Source: Pseudomonas sp. PDM15 (GTDB lineage Bacteria > Pseudomonadota > Gammaproteobacteria > Pseudomonadales > Pseudomonadaceae). From it: 64,000 nt of DNA. The position numbers and the translations under genes were made by a program. This document shows positions 42,464-50,561 of this stretch, in pieces. The DNA is taken from assembly GCF_014851565.1 (NCBI RefSeq), contig NZ_JACVAA010000004.1:620001-684000 (forward strand), in the 5' to 3' direction. Numbering within the stretch: position 1 is the stretch's first letter; every line of letters starts with the position of its first letter. The notes under the pieces were generated by a model, which was given only the letters and a program-made list of their open reading frames with translations, was not told the DNA's origin and searched no databases.

Positions 42464-43711
42464 TCAGCCCATCGCGCAGAGTTCGGCGAGCACACCCAGA
42501 CGGCGCTTGGGCTCGGCGACATAGGGGTTCTTCTCGTCCCAGGCGTAGCCGGCGAGGATCGAGCAGATCATGCGGCGGATCTCCGGCGAGGCCTTCTCGT
42601 AGAAGATCACGTCCTGGAAGCTGCCATCGTACCAACCCTGCACATACACGCGGAACGTATCCACGCCGCGCTTGAGCGGGATGGCGAACTGGTTTTCCCA
42701 GTCGATCTGTTCGCCACTGAGTTGGCGATGCAGCAGGCCGGCGGCCATGCTCGCCGAACGCATGGCGATGGTCACGCCGGAGCTGAACACCGGGTCGAGG
42801 AATTCGGCGGCATTGCCCAGCAGGGCGAAGCCCGGGCCGTGCAGGCTCTTGACGTTGGCCGAGTAGCCGCCGATGGCGCGCGCCGGGGTGTCCCACACGG
42901 CGTTCTCCAGGACCTTGGCCAGGCTCGGGGTTTCCGCGACAAACTGCTTGAGGCAGGCGTCGAGGTCCTTCGGGTAGCCCTCGTAGTGCTCGGCGGCGGA
43001 GACCACACCCAGCGAGCAGCGGCCGTTGCTGAACGGAATGGTCCAGAACCACACGTCGCGCAGGGTCGGATGCGTGGTGATCAGGATCTTCTCGCGGTCG
43101 AAGCCGGAGGCCGGGTCGATGCGGTCCTCGATATGGGTGAACACCGCCTGGCGGATCGGGAAGGACGACGGCGTGTCGAGGTCGAGCAAGCGCGGCAGCA
43201 CGCGACCGTAGCCGCTGCCGTCGAGGACGAAGGCGCACTCCACTTCGTACTCGTGGCCGTCGGCCAGGCGGCGCACCGACAGGCGCGGGCAATCACCGTT
43301 GAAGTCGGCGGCGAAGATCTCTTCCTCGTAGCGGATCTCCACGCCCTGCAGCTCGGCCTGGTCGGCCAGCAGCTTGTCGAAGTCGGCGCGGATCACCTGG
43401 TAGGTCGAGCCCTGGCCTTCGGTGAATTTGTCGCGGAAGTCGAACTCGGTGTAGCGCTCGCCCCAGGCGAAGGCCGCGCCATGCTTGGTCTGGAAACCGG
43501 CGGCCTGGACCGCTTCGAGCATGCCGGCCTCCTCGACGAAGTCCAGGCAGTGCGACAGCAGGCTCTCGCCGATGGAGAAGCGCGGGAAACGCTGACGCTC
43601 CAGTACCAGCACATCGTGGCCGTGACGCTTGAGGATGGCGGCGGCGATGGCGCCGGAGGGGCCGGCGCCGATGACGACGATCTGACGCTGTTCGACTTCA
43701 GGAGACTTCAT
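42464..43711 (-). CDS. Flavin-dependent halogenase-like oxidoreductase
   Basis: This is a 415-residue FAD enzyme. The dinucleotide motif GAGPSG is at residues 15-20, followed by FPRFSIGESLL, Lys76 in GFQTKHGAAFAWG, and W221-F-W-T-I-P226. The last two match the conserved lysine region and the WxWxIP signature of flavin-dependent halogenases. The start is ATG 43711, overlapping the antiporter gene by 14 bases. A role in chlorinating or brominating the aryl head, or a related hydroxylation, is inferred; xanthomonadin-type pigments are known to be brominated. A non-halogenating family member remains possible. Confidence 0.82.
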   Translation of the reverse strand: MKSPEVEQRQIVVIGAGPSGAIAAAILKRHGHDVLVLERQRFPRFSIGESLLSHCLDFVEEAGMLEAVQAAGFQTKHGAAFAWGERYTEFDFRDKFTEGQGSTYQVIRADFDKLLADQAELQGVEIRYEEEIFAADFNGDCPRLSVRRLADGHEYEVECAFVLDGSGYGRVLPRLLDLDTPSSFPIRQAVFTHIEDRIDPASGFDREKILITTHPTLRDVWFWTIPFSNGRCSLGVVSAAEHYEGYPKDLDACLKQFVAETPSLAKVLENAVWDTPARAIGGYSANVKSLHGPGFALLGNAAEFLDPVFSSGVTIAMRSASMAAGLLHRQLSGEQIDWENQFAIPLKRGVDTFRVYVQGWYDGSFQDVIFYEKASPEIRRMICSILAGYAWDEKNPYVAEPKRRLGVLAELCAMG

Positions 43712-44846
43712 AACGGCTTCTCGCTTGATTGTTGTTGGCATGCTTGCCGAGCAGGGCCGGCAGCAGGGTGGAGAACAGGCTCATCAGCAGCAGACCGAAG
43801 TAGATCAGCGAATCGATCAGCTGCAGCTGCAGGAGCAGATTGAGGAAGACGATTTCGGTGAGGCCGCGGATGTTCAGCAGCAGGCTCTCGCGCCACTTCA
43901 CCCGCGCCGCGGCGCTCGGGTCGGCCCAGTGCAGACCGAGCCAGCTGCCGAGCACTTTGCTCAGCACCGGCAGCGCCAGCAGGATAGCGATGACCAGCCA
44001 TGAGTAGTCTTGACCTATGCCATGGAAGTCCACGCGCAGCACACCGAAAGTCAGGATCAGCGGTACGGCCAGGCCGTTCATCAGCAGCTTCCAGTGGCGT
44101 TCCGGCAGCGGCAGTACGAAGGGCTGCTTGAGCCAGGCCAGGCACAGCATATAGGCGATGCCGAAGACCAAGGCGTTGAGCCCCAGTTGCTGGAACAGCA
44201 GCATCAGGGCGAAGAACGGCAGGCTGTAGAACAGTGGATGGCGCAGCTTGAGCAGACGCAACACCAACGGCAGGGCGGCGGCCAGCAGCGGCCACAGTAA
44301 GGCAGCCGGGTGGCTGCTGCCCTGGGCCAGGCCGAACAGGCTCCAGCACAGGAAGTCCATGAGGATCGCCGCGTGCAGCAGGCGCTTGGTGTCCGCCGCC
44401 GGGTAGCCGATGCTCTGCAGGAACAGGTAGAGCACCGGGATGGCGGTGATCGAGAACAGCAGGCCGATGCCCACCGAACTCAGCCAGCCGCGCTCGCCGG
44501 GCAGCAGCCAGAGCGAGCAGGCCAGGCCGGCGAGCATCGGCACCAGGAAGCTGGGCAGGGCGATCTTCACGCAGGCCGGGCTCAGGTCCAGGTCGATCAC
44601 GTCGCTGAGGATGTAGCCCAGCAGCAGGGCGAAGCACAGGCCGTAGGCCAGGCTCAGCCAGGTCGGCGCCAGCAGATCCTGTGCGCTCAGCTGCCAGTGC
44701 GGCTCGACCCACAACAGCAGCAGGGCGGGAATGGCAATGGCCGCCACCAGCAACTGGCCGACGATGGGGATCAACCGGCGCCCGCCGATGATCGCCACCA
44801 GGGCATAGATCGCCAGGGCCAGCAGCCAGAATCCGAGCACGGTCAC
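43698..44846 (-). CDS. Cation/proton antiporter-like membrane protein
   Basis: This 382-residue protein has about eleven hydrophobic segments and the broad look of CPA-type Na+/H+ or K+/H+ exchangers. The C-terminal half has a long helix pair ending LPALLGKHANNN. It starts with GTG at 44846, overlapping the exporter stop by four bases (GTGA) and preceded by ggagg. Canonical ND/DD ion-binding aspartates are not obvious, so transport activity is uncertain. Its tight coupling to the exporter suggests a role in pigment export or in coping with membrane energetics (inference). Confidence 0.75.
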   Translation of the reverse strand: MTVLGFWLLALAIYALVAIIGGRRLIPIVGQLLVAAIAIPALLLLWVEPHWQLSAQDLLAPTWLSLAYGLCFALLLGYILSDVIDLDLSPACVKIALPSFLVPMLAGLACSLWLLPGERGWLSSVGIGLLFSITAIPVLYLFLQSIGYPAADTKRLLHAAILMDFLCWSLFGLAQGSSHPAALLWPLLAAALPLVLRLLKLRHPLFYSLPFFALMLLFQQLGLNALVFGIAYMLCLAWLKQPFVLPLPERHWKLLMNGLAVPLILTFGVLRVDFHGIGQDYSWLVIAILLALPVLSKVLGSWLGLHWADPSAAARVKWRESLLLNIRGLTEIVFLNLLLQLQLIDSLIYFGLLLMSLFSTLLPALLGKHANNNQARSRYEVS

Positions 44847-47170
44847 GCAACAACCTCCTTGTGCGGCCGTGTGGCGGCCCAGGGTGAAAGCAGGAAACAG
44901 AACAGCAGGCCAAGGCTGATGGCCAGGCCGAAGTTGGCGATGGCGGGAGTCTGGCTGATCAGCAGCAGGCCGAACGACATCCACGCGGTGAGCGCCGAGA
45001 GCAGGGTGCCGAGCAGGCTCACCGCCGGCCCGCCGATGTTCTCGCGCATGAGGATGGCGTAGTCGACGCCGATGGCGGTGATCAGCAGCAGGCCGAACAG
45101 GCTGAACAGGGTCAGCGGCTGGCCCAGCCAGCCCAGGCAGGCCAGCGCTGCCAGGGCCGAGAGCAGCGGCAGGCAGATCACCCGCAGCGCGCCGCCGAGG
45201 CCGAAGGGCAGGCACAGCAGCAGCAGGATGGCGGCGCTGGAGATCAGCTTGAGTTCGGCGGCGCTGAGCTGGGTGGCGGCGAACAGCTGGTTCAGCTCGC
45301 CCAGGCGATCGATCAGCTGCACACCTTCCAGACCCTCGGCCGTTTGCTGCAGCAGGGCGCTGTCATTCAGGCCTTGCAGGCTGACGATGCCGGCCACGCC
45401 ATGGTCATTGGCGCCCAGCCACAGCGGGCGCCAGGCCTCGCCCAACGGACCGGCCAGGGCCTGTTCCAGGCTCGGTTGCGGTGAGTGCAGCAACTCGTTC
45501 AGTTCGCCGCGCAGGGCGGCCTCGGGCAGGCCGAGGTCGAGCAGTGGTTGCCAGTGCTGTGGCAGCTTGTTCAGTGCGGTACGCAGTGGTGCCAGCTCGC
45601 TTTCGGGGGCGACCAGTTGGCTAAGGGCGCGATAGCCGCGCAGATGGCCAGCAGCGATGGCGGCGTCCAGGCGCTGACTGAGTTCGGCCTGGCGCTGCAG
45701 CAACTGTTGTTCGTCGGCGCCGCGTACCAGGAAGAACTGGCTGGTGGGCTGCTGGCCGGTCAGCTCGGCGATGCGCCGGGCCTCGCTCATCAGCGTCGGC
45801 TCCTGGCCCAGCCACTGGCGCAGATCGTTCTGCGGCGTCAGCTGCCACAGGCCGCCGGCGCAGAAGGCCAGCAGCGCGAGCAGCAACGGCCAGCTGCCGG
45901 TGCGCGCCAGCAACCTCTCGCGGTGCTGCACCAGGTGCTCGGCGGCGCGGCGCAGGCTGGATGGAGGCGCCAGGCGCAGGTTGTTCAGCCAGGCCGGTAG
46001 CAGGCACACCGAGCACAGGTAGGCGCCGATCAGGCCGGCGGCGGAGAACAGGGCGATCTGGGTCAGCGCCGGGAACGGCGTGAAGGCGAGCGCCACATAG
46101 CCGGCGAGGTTGGTGCCCAGGCTCAGGCTCAGGCCCGGCAGGGTCTCACGCAGGGCGGCCCAGCTCGACCACTGACCGTCGCCCCAGCTCTTGCTCAGGT
46201 AGTGCTGCGGGTAGTCGGCGGCGACGCCGACCAGGCTGGCGCCGAGCACCAGGGTCAGCGCGTTGATCTGGCCGAATACCAGCACGCAGGCGGTGCAGCC
46301 GGCCAGCAGCGCCACGCCCATCGGCAACAGGCTGACCAGCACGCGTGGGCGGCGGAAGGCCAGCAGCAACAGCAGCAGGGTGCCGAGGGTGGCGCCGCCG
46401 CCGATCAGGGCGATCTCGCGGGTGGCCTTGGCCTGGCCGGCTGCCGCGTGCAGGGCGCCACCTGCCGCCAGCAGCTGGCCGCCTTTGGCAGTCACGTGCT
46501 GGCGCAGTTCGGCGACGGCGGCGGCGATCTGCGGCGGCGCCTGCATGTCGAAGGCGTCGCCGCGGGTGCGCAGGCGCAGCAGCGCCCAGGTGGTGCCGTC
46601 ATGCAGCAGCAGCAGGGCGCCGCTGCCGAGGTCGGCCTGGATGCGGCTACCGGGGTTGAGCGTCTGCTGGGCACGCAGGCCCAGGCCGAGCCAGTCCTGC
46701 TCGGTGGGCAGCAGACCGAAGCCGGCGAAGGTGTCGAACAGCTGCTGGGCGCGCTGCTCGATGAAGGCATTCGGCTGCTCGATCAGCAGCTGGCGGTCCG
46801 CCGGCGCCAGCAGGGCCAGACGTTCGCCGCGCAACTGCTGGCGGATGGCGTCGAGATCGGCCTGCAGGCTCCACTGCACCTTGTCGAAGCGGCCGCTGGC
46901 CTGCCACTGCTCGCCGGCCTGCTGCACCAGTTCGATGGCGCGCTCGCGCTGCGGGTGGCCGATAAGGATCAGCAGCTCGCGCGACAGCGGCTCCTGCATG
47001 CGCTGCTCGGCCTGCTGCACCAGCGCGTCGCCGGCGCCCTTGGGCAGCAGGGCAAGCATGCTGGCCTGCACCGGCGGGCCGTCGCGCCATTGCCAGGCGG
47101 CCAGCGCCAGCAGGGCCAGGAGCAGGGCGCCGAACAGGCGCGGCAGCAGGCGTTGGGCGCTAGTGGACAA
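44843..47170 (-). CDS. apeM: MMPL/RND-family exporter of the aryl polyene cluster
   Basis: This 775-residue membrane protein has the MMPL plan: an N-terminal helix, a large periplasmic domain, a five-to-six helix bundle (about 250-400), a second periplasmic domain and a second bundle near the C-terminus. The probable start is TTG at 47170 (read as MSTSAQRLLPRLFGALLLAL), since an in-frame stop lies ten codons upstream and aggag precedes it by 10 bases. It is expected to move the lipid-linked pigment across or out of the inner membrane with the LolA-like carrier just upstream. Confidence 0.85.
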   Translation of the reverse strand: MSTSAQRLLPRLFGALLLALLALAAWQWRDGPPVQASMLALLPKGAGDALVQQAEQRMQEPLSRELLILIGHPQRERAIELVQQAGEQWQASGRFDKVQWSLQADLDAIRQQLRGERLALLAPADRQLLIEQPNAFIEQRAQQLFDTFAGFGLLPTEQDWLGLGLRAQQTLNPGSRIQADLGSGALLLLHDGTTWALLRLRTRGDAFDMQAPPQIAAAVAELRQHVTAKGGQLLAAGGALHAAAGQAKATREIALIGGGATLGTLLLLLLAFRRPRVLVSLLPMGVALLAGCTACVLVFGQINALTLVLGASLVGVAADYPQHYLSKSWGDGQWSSWAALRETLPGLSLSLGTNLAGYVALAFTPFPALTQIALFSAAGLIGAYLCSVCLLPAWLNNLRLAPPSSLRRAAEHLVQHRERLLARTGSWPLLLALLAFCAGGLWQLTPQNDLRQWLGQEPTLMSEARRIAELTGQQPTSQFFLVRGADEQQLLQRQAELSQRLDAAIAAGHLRGYRALSQLVAPESELAPLRTALNKLPQHWQPLLDLGLPEAALRGELNELLHSPQPSLEQALAGPLGEAWRPLWLGANDHGVAGIVSLQGLNDSALLQQTAEGLEGVQLIDRLGELNQLFAATQLSAAELKLISSAAILLLLCLPFGLGGALRVICLPLLSALAALACLGWLGQPLTLFSLFGLLLITAIGVDYAILMRENIGGPAVSLLGTLLSALTAWMSFGLLLISQTPAIANFGLAISLGLLFCFLLSPWAATRPHKEVVA

Positions 47171-47732
47171 GGTCGGCGCGCTCCTGCTCGCTCAACGCGT
47201 CGCCAGCCTTGCTCTGCGGCATCTTCAGGACGGTGCGGTCGCCCTGGGTTTCGATCAGTTCGATGCGCTCGACCAGCGCGCCGCCGTCGATGCGGATGGC
47301 GCTGAAGATCTGTTTGAGCAGCAGCGAATGCGGGGTGAGTTGGAGCTGCCAGGCGTTGTGTTCGCCACTTAGCTTGAGCTCGAAGTCGCGCTCCAGGCCC
47401 GAGCGGTCGCCCTTGAGCACGGCGAGAAACAGCCGACTCTGCTGGGCGGCTACATCCTGGCCCGGCTGCTGTTGCCAGCCATCGGCAGTGCGCCGGGCGA
47501 TGCCGCTGTCGTCGATGCGGTAGTCCTGCTTCAGCGGCTTCTGCAGCAGCCAGAGCAGGCCGTGCTCGCGGGACAGGGTGAACTGGCCCTGGCTGGTCAG
47601 CGGCGTGGGCAGGGCGCGCAGGTGCTTCTCCTGCACGAACGGGCCGCGCACCACCGTGGGCTTGGCCAGCTGGGCGCTGAGCTCGGCCAGGTCGAAGGCG
47701 TGGGCGTATGGGCTGCTGAGCAGGAGCAACAT
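47160..47732 (-). CDS. apeL: LolA-like outer-membrane lipoprotein carrier of the aryl polyene cluster
   Basis: This 190-residue exported protein of the LolA/LolB-type fold begins FDLAELSAQLAKPTVVRGPFVQEKHLRALPTPL after the signal peptide, a typical LolA start with the FxQ..HLR pattern. The only in-frame ATG (47732) gives a very short signal peptide (MLLLLSSPYAHA) without a basic N-region; a better peptide would need the codons upstream (IKATS), where there is no start codon. The upstream repeat mosaic may therefore have altered the original start. It ends inside the first codons of the exporter gene. Confidence 0.82.
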   Translation of the reverse strand: MLLLLSSPYAHAFDLAELSAQLAKPTVVRGPFVQEKHLRALPTPLTSQGQFTLSREHGLLWLLQKPLKQDYRIDDSGIARRTADGWQQQPGQDVAAQQSRLFLAVLKGDRSGLERDFELKLSGEHNAWQLQLTPHSLLLKQIFSAIRIDGGALVERIELIETQGDRTVLKMPQSKAGDALSEQERADLVH

Positions 47733-47781
47733 GCTCGTAGCTTTGATTAATTGGCTGATTGCTGAGCTGGCCTGGTTGGAG

Positions 47782-48000
47782 GGTTTCGCCCCCCCGGGCG
47801 AGTCACTTTCTTCTTGCTTGCCCAAGAAGAAAGTAACCAAAGAAGAAGGGCCCCCCGGCATGCGGGTCTCGCTGCGCTCGACTTCCCTCGCTCCGGCACT
47901 GCTCCGGGGGCCGTCACGAAGGGACATCCCGCCTGGGCGGCCCCGTCCTTCGTGACTCGCTCGGCGTCCTGCCTCGCGTCCCCCTACGCAGTGCCTACGC
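47782..48000 (+). repeat. Pseudomonas intergenic repeat, copy A (inverted partner of copy B)
   Basis: The copy begins gtttcgcccc and cgggcgagtcactttct, then an 11-bp hairpin (47805-47834), agtaaccaaag, and a 27-base block (about 47863-47889) that recurs exactly in copy B on the other strand. The GC-rich remainder has a ccgtcacgaag/cttcgtgac pairing. The right boundary is approximate. No protein is credible in it. Confidence 0.8.
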
Positions 48001-48067
48001 TCGGCCTCCTGACGGGGAGTCGGCGCGCCTGATTCTTCGTCGTTCAGGCTCGGCTGGTGCGCTGTTT

Positions 48068-48088
48068 GTAGGAGCGAGCTTTGCTCGC
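48068..48088. repeat. REP-like palindrome (gtaggagcgagctttgctcgc)
   Basis: The arms gcgagc and gctcgc (48074-48079 with 48083-48088) enclose ttt. The gtaggagcgagctt core is a short palindrome found at many sites in Pseudomonas chromosomes. Confidence 0.7.
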
Positions 48089-48099
48089 GCATGGGCATT

Positions 48100-48134
48100 C
48101 CCTCACCCCCGCCCTCTCCCGGAGGGAGAGGGGG
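48100..48134. repeat. Palindromic repeat (ccctcacccc...ccctctccc/gggagaggg)
   Basis: The arms ccctctccc (48112-48120) and gggagaggg (48124-48132) enclose a three-base loop. The ccctcaccc lead-in and the gggagagggg end are a recurring intergenic palindrome in pseudomonads. Confidence 0.7.
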
Positions 48135-48214
48135 TTGTCCGCGCAGGACTAGAGGTTGATGCCAGCTATTCGCTGCTGATTGGGAAAAGGGGATTGGGCC
48201 GGGATACGGGGTCC

Positions 48215-48434
48215 CCTCAGAAGGCCGAGTGGAATCCCTGCGGAAGGGGTTGAGCGGCATGGATGCCGCGAGAGGCGCGATGGGCCAGGGATGGCCCTTC
48301 GCGACGTGCCCCTGGAGCAGGGATGGAAGGAGGGAAGTCGAGCGCAGCGAGACCCGGATGTGGGGCGCGCTTTCTCTTTGGTTACTTTCTCTTTGCGCGC
48401 GCAAAGAGAAAGTGACTCGCCCGGCGGGGCGAAA
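48215..48434 (-). repeat. Pseudomonas intergenic repeat, copy B (inverted partner of copy A)
   Basis: Read leftward from 48434 it starts gtttcgccccgccgggcgag, then a hairpin (48384-48413), agtaaccaaag and the same 27-base block as copy A. The hairpin stem has a different sequence from copy A but is still self-complementary. The left boundary is approximate. Confidence 0.8.
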
Positions 48435-48478
48435 CAGAGCGTTCATACAACGCAGGAAACCAGCCGGGCTCAACAAGC

Positions 48479-48904
48479 TCACGCCAGCACCCTCTCCACG
48501 GCTTCCACAAACACACGAGGCGATGCCAGCAGCATCTCGCGAGTCGCAATCTCCACCGCCACCTGCACGCTGCTGCCACGGGTCATGCGCTCGCCGGTGG
48601 CTATATCGGTGATCAGGTAGTTGATCTTCAGTCGGTTCTCCCACTCCACCAGATCGGCGCGCACCTTGATGCGCTGGCCGAACTGGGCGCCACGGATGTA
48701 GCGGACCTGCAGGTCGATGATCGGCCATGCATAGCCGGCATCGCGCATCTGCCGGTAGTTGTGGCCGAGCTTGTCGAGCAGGGCGCAGCGCGCTTCCTCG
48801 AAGTATTTGACGTAGTGGCCGTGCCAGACCACTTCCATCATGTCGACGTCGAAGAACGGAACGAGGATTTCAACGTCCGCCTGCAGCACGCCTTCCTTAC
48901 GCAT
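48479..48904 (-). CDS. apeK: Acyl thioesterase, ApeK-like (4HBT hotdog)
   Basis: This 141-residue hotdog thioesterase has the motif FFDVDMMEVVWHGHYVKYFEEAR at about 18-40, matching the YbgC/4-hydroxybenzoyl-CoA thioesterase active site with its acidic residue and HGHY. The start is ATG 48904, overlapping the lyase stop by eight bases. In APE pathways ApeK is thought to release or proofread acyl chains. It is the last gene before the repeat mosaic. Confidence 0.85.
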   Translation of the reverse strand: MRKEGVLQADVEILVPFFDVDMMEVVWHGHYVKYFEEARCALLDKLGHNYRQMRDAGYAWPIIDLQVRYIRGAQFGQRIKVRADLVEWENRLKINYLITDIATGERMTRGSSVQVAVEIATREMLLASPRVFVEAVERVLA

Positions 48905-50450
48905 ACAGCCCCCAGTGGCGGCTGCGGATGCGCGCCAGGCACAGGCGCAGCTCGCCTTCCAGGGCGCGATCCTCGATCACTGGCGGGAAGTCCGCCGCCA
49001 GCTGTTCACGCATGGCCGCCAGCGGCGCGGGGATGTCGGTCTTGCCGGCGCGCTCGCGCAGCCATACGCCCTGGTTGGCGGCCAGCAGGGTGGCGGCGGC
49101 GACCTGTTCGGTCAGCTCCAGGCTGCGCAGGGCGTCGCGCGCGGCGATGGTGCCCATGCTCACCTTGTCCTGGTTGTGGCATTCGGTGGAGCGCGAGAAC
49201 ACGCTGGCCGGCATGGTGTTTTTCAGCGCTTCGGCGGTCCAGGCGCTGGTGCCGATCTGCACGGCCTTGAAGCCGTGGTTGATCATCGCGGTTTCCGCCG
49301 GCGCGCCTGACAGGTTGCTCGGCAGACCGTGGTTGTAACGGGTGTCGACCAGCAGGGCGAGCTGGCGGTCGAGCAGGTCGGCGACGTTGCCGACCAGATT
49401 CTTCAGGCTGTCCATGGCGAAGGCAATGTGCCCGCCGTAGAAGTGCCCGCCGTGCAGGGTGCGCTCGGTCTCGGCGTCGAACAGCGGGTTGTCGTTGGCG
49501 CTGTTCAGTTCGATCTCGATGAACTGGCGGAGCAGGCCCAGGCTGTCGGCCAGCACGCCGAGCACATGCGGTGCGCAGCGCAGCGAGTAGCGGTCCTGCA
49601 GGCGGTGCAGCGGCGGCAGCGGCTCGGCCACGGCCAGGTCCTGGCGCAGCCAGGCGGCGACCTGGGTCTGGCCCGGGTGCGGCTTGGCGGCGAACAGGCG
49701 CTCGTCGAAGTGTTCCGGGTTGCCCTCCAGCGCCACCACGTTGAGCGCGGTAATGCGCGTGGCTAGTTGCAGCAAGTAGTCGGCGCGCGAATAGGCCAGG
49801 CAGGCCAGGGCGGTCATCACTGCGGTGCCGTTCATCAGCGCCAGCGCTTCCTTCGGGCGCAGGGTCAGCGGGGTCCAGCCGAGTTCCTTGTGCACGTCGG
49901 CGGCGCTACGGCGTTCGCCCTTGTACATCATCTCGCGCTCACCGCTGAGGGTGGCGGCGACGTAGGACAGCGGGGTCAAGTCGCCACTGGCGCCGACCGA
50001 GCCTTCTTCCGGGATCAGCGGCAGCACATCGTGTTCGAGGAAGGCCTGCAGGCGTTCCAGCAGCTCCACGCGCACGCCGGACACACCGTGGCACAGCGAC
50101 TGCAAGCGCGCGGCCAGCACGGCGCGGGTGCTGGCCTCGTCGAGCAGCTTGCCCAGGCCGCAGCCGTGGAAGGTGAATAGGTGCTTGGGCAGCGCCTCGA
50201 CCTGGTGCAGCGGCACGGCCACCACGCAGGAGTCGCCGTAGCCGGTGGTCACGCCGTAGATCACGCCTTCCTTGTCCAGCAGGGTGTCGAGGAAGCGGGC
50301 GCCCTTGGCTATCTTCTCGCGGTAGGCGGCATCGTTCTGCAACTGGGCACGGGCGCCGCGTTGGGACAGGGCGACCACCTGCTCGATGGTGAGCTGCTGT
50401 TCGCCGAAGGTCACGTGGTCAGCCACGGCACAAGCTACTGCGCTAGTCAT
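48897..50450 (-). CDS. Aromatic amino acid ammonia-lyase (HAL/TAL/PAL family)
   Basis: This 517-residue MIO-dependent lyase forms its cofactor from Ala154-Ser155-Gly156 (GSVGASGDLTP). The catalytic Tyr65 is in VIYGVTTGYGD. The substrate-selectivity pair (SH in HutH, HL in Rhodobacter TAL, FL in PAL) reads Phe94-His95 here, a mixed form, so the substrate cannot be assigned with confidence. Placement in the pigment cluster suggests that it supplies cinnamate, coumarate or a similar aryl-acrylate starter. The gene starts at ATG 50450 with ggaggg upstream, after a 111-base gap. Confidence 0.9.
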   Translation of the reverse strand: MTSAVACAVADHVTFGEQQLTIEQVVALSQRGARAQLQNDAAYREKIAKGARFLDTLLDKEGVIYGVTTGYGDSCVVAVPLHQVEALPKHLFTFHGCGLGKLLDEASTRAVLAARLQSLCHGVSGVRVELLERLQAFLEHDVLPLIPEEGSVGASGDLTPLSYVAATLSGEREMMYKGERRSAADVHKELGWTPLTLRPKEALALMNGTAVMTALACLAYSRADYLLQLATRITALNVVALEGNPEHFDERLFAAKPHPGQTQVAAWLRQDLAVAEPLPPLHRLQDRYSLRCAPHVLGVLADSLGLLRQFIEIELNSANDNPLFDAETERTLHGGHFYGGHIAFAMDSLKNLVGNVADLLDRQLALLVDTRYNHGLPSNLSGAPAETAMINHGFKAVQIGTSAWTAEALKNTMPASVFSRSTECHNQDKVSMGTIAARDALRSLELTEQVAAATLLAANQGVWLRERAGKTDIPAPLAAMREQLAADFPPVIEDRALEGELRLCLARIRSRHWGLYA

Positions 50451-50561
50451 ATCGCCCTCCGGCGGTGCTCGAAATCCTCATTTGCCGACATGCAAACTGC
50501 GGTTTCTGCGCTCCGGCGCAGGGCAATCTGACTGCGCTCGCGACGCTTGTGTCGCGGCTGG

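Larger units (their letters stand above)
47733..48478. other. Noncoding 746-bp gap in the aryl polyene cluster
   Basis: This gap holds repeat copy A, two different short palindromes and repeat copy B, in that order. No gene was found. The long open frames through it are products of GC-rich repeat sequence. It splits apeK from apeL, where most other neighbours overlap or abut. No promoter for apeL is obvious between 47733 and 47781. Confidence 0.75.

Noticed and set aside
43698..45215. A longer frame of the antiporter gene reaching back to 45215
   Set aside because: The extension lies over the exporter C-terminus with Pro/Ala/Arg-rich junk. The GTG at 44846 with ggagg upstream is a natural start.
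47160..48728. A 522-codon frame joining the LolA-like gene with the repeat mosaic upstream
   Set aside because: The upstream part encodes repeat sequence translated in frame and shows no protein character, so only 47160-47732 is kept.
48897..50450. The ammonia-lyase as a simple HutH of histidine catabolism
   Set aside because: No hutU, hutI or hutC lies nearby, and the gene is locked into an aryl polyene operon. The selectivity pair is not the HutH SH.
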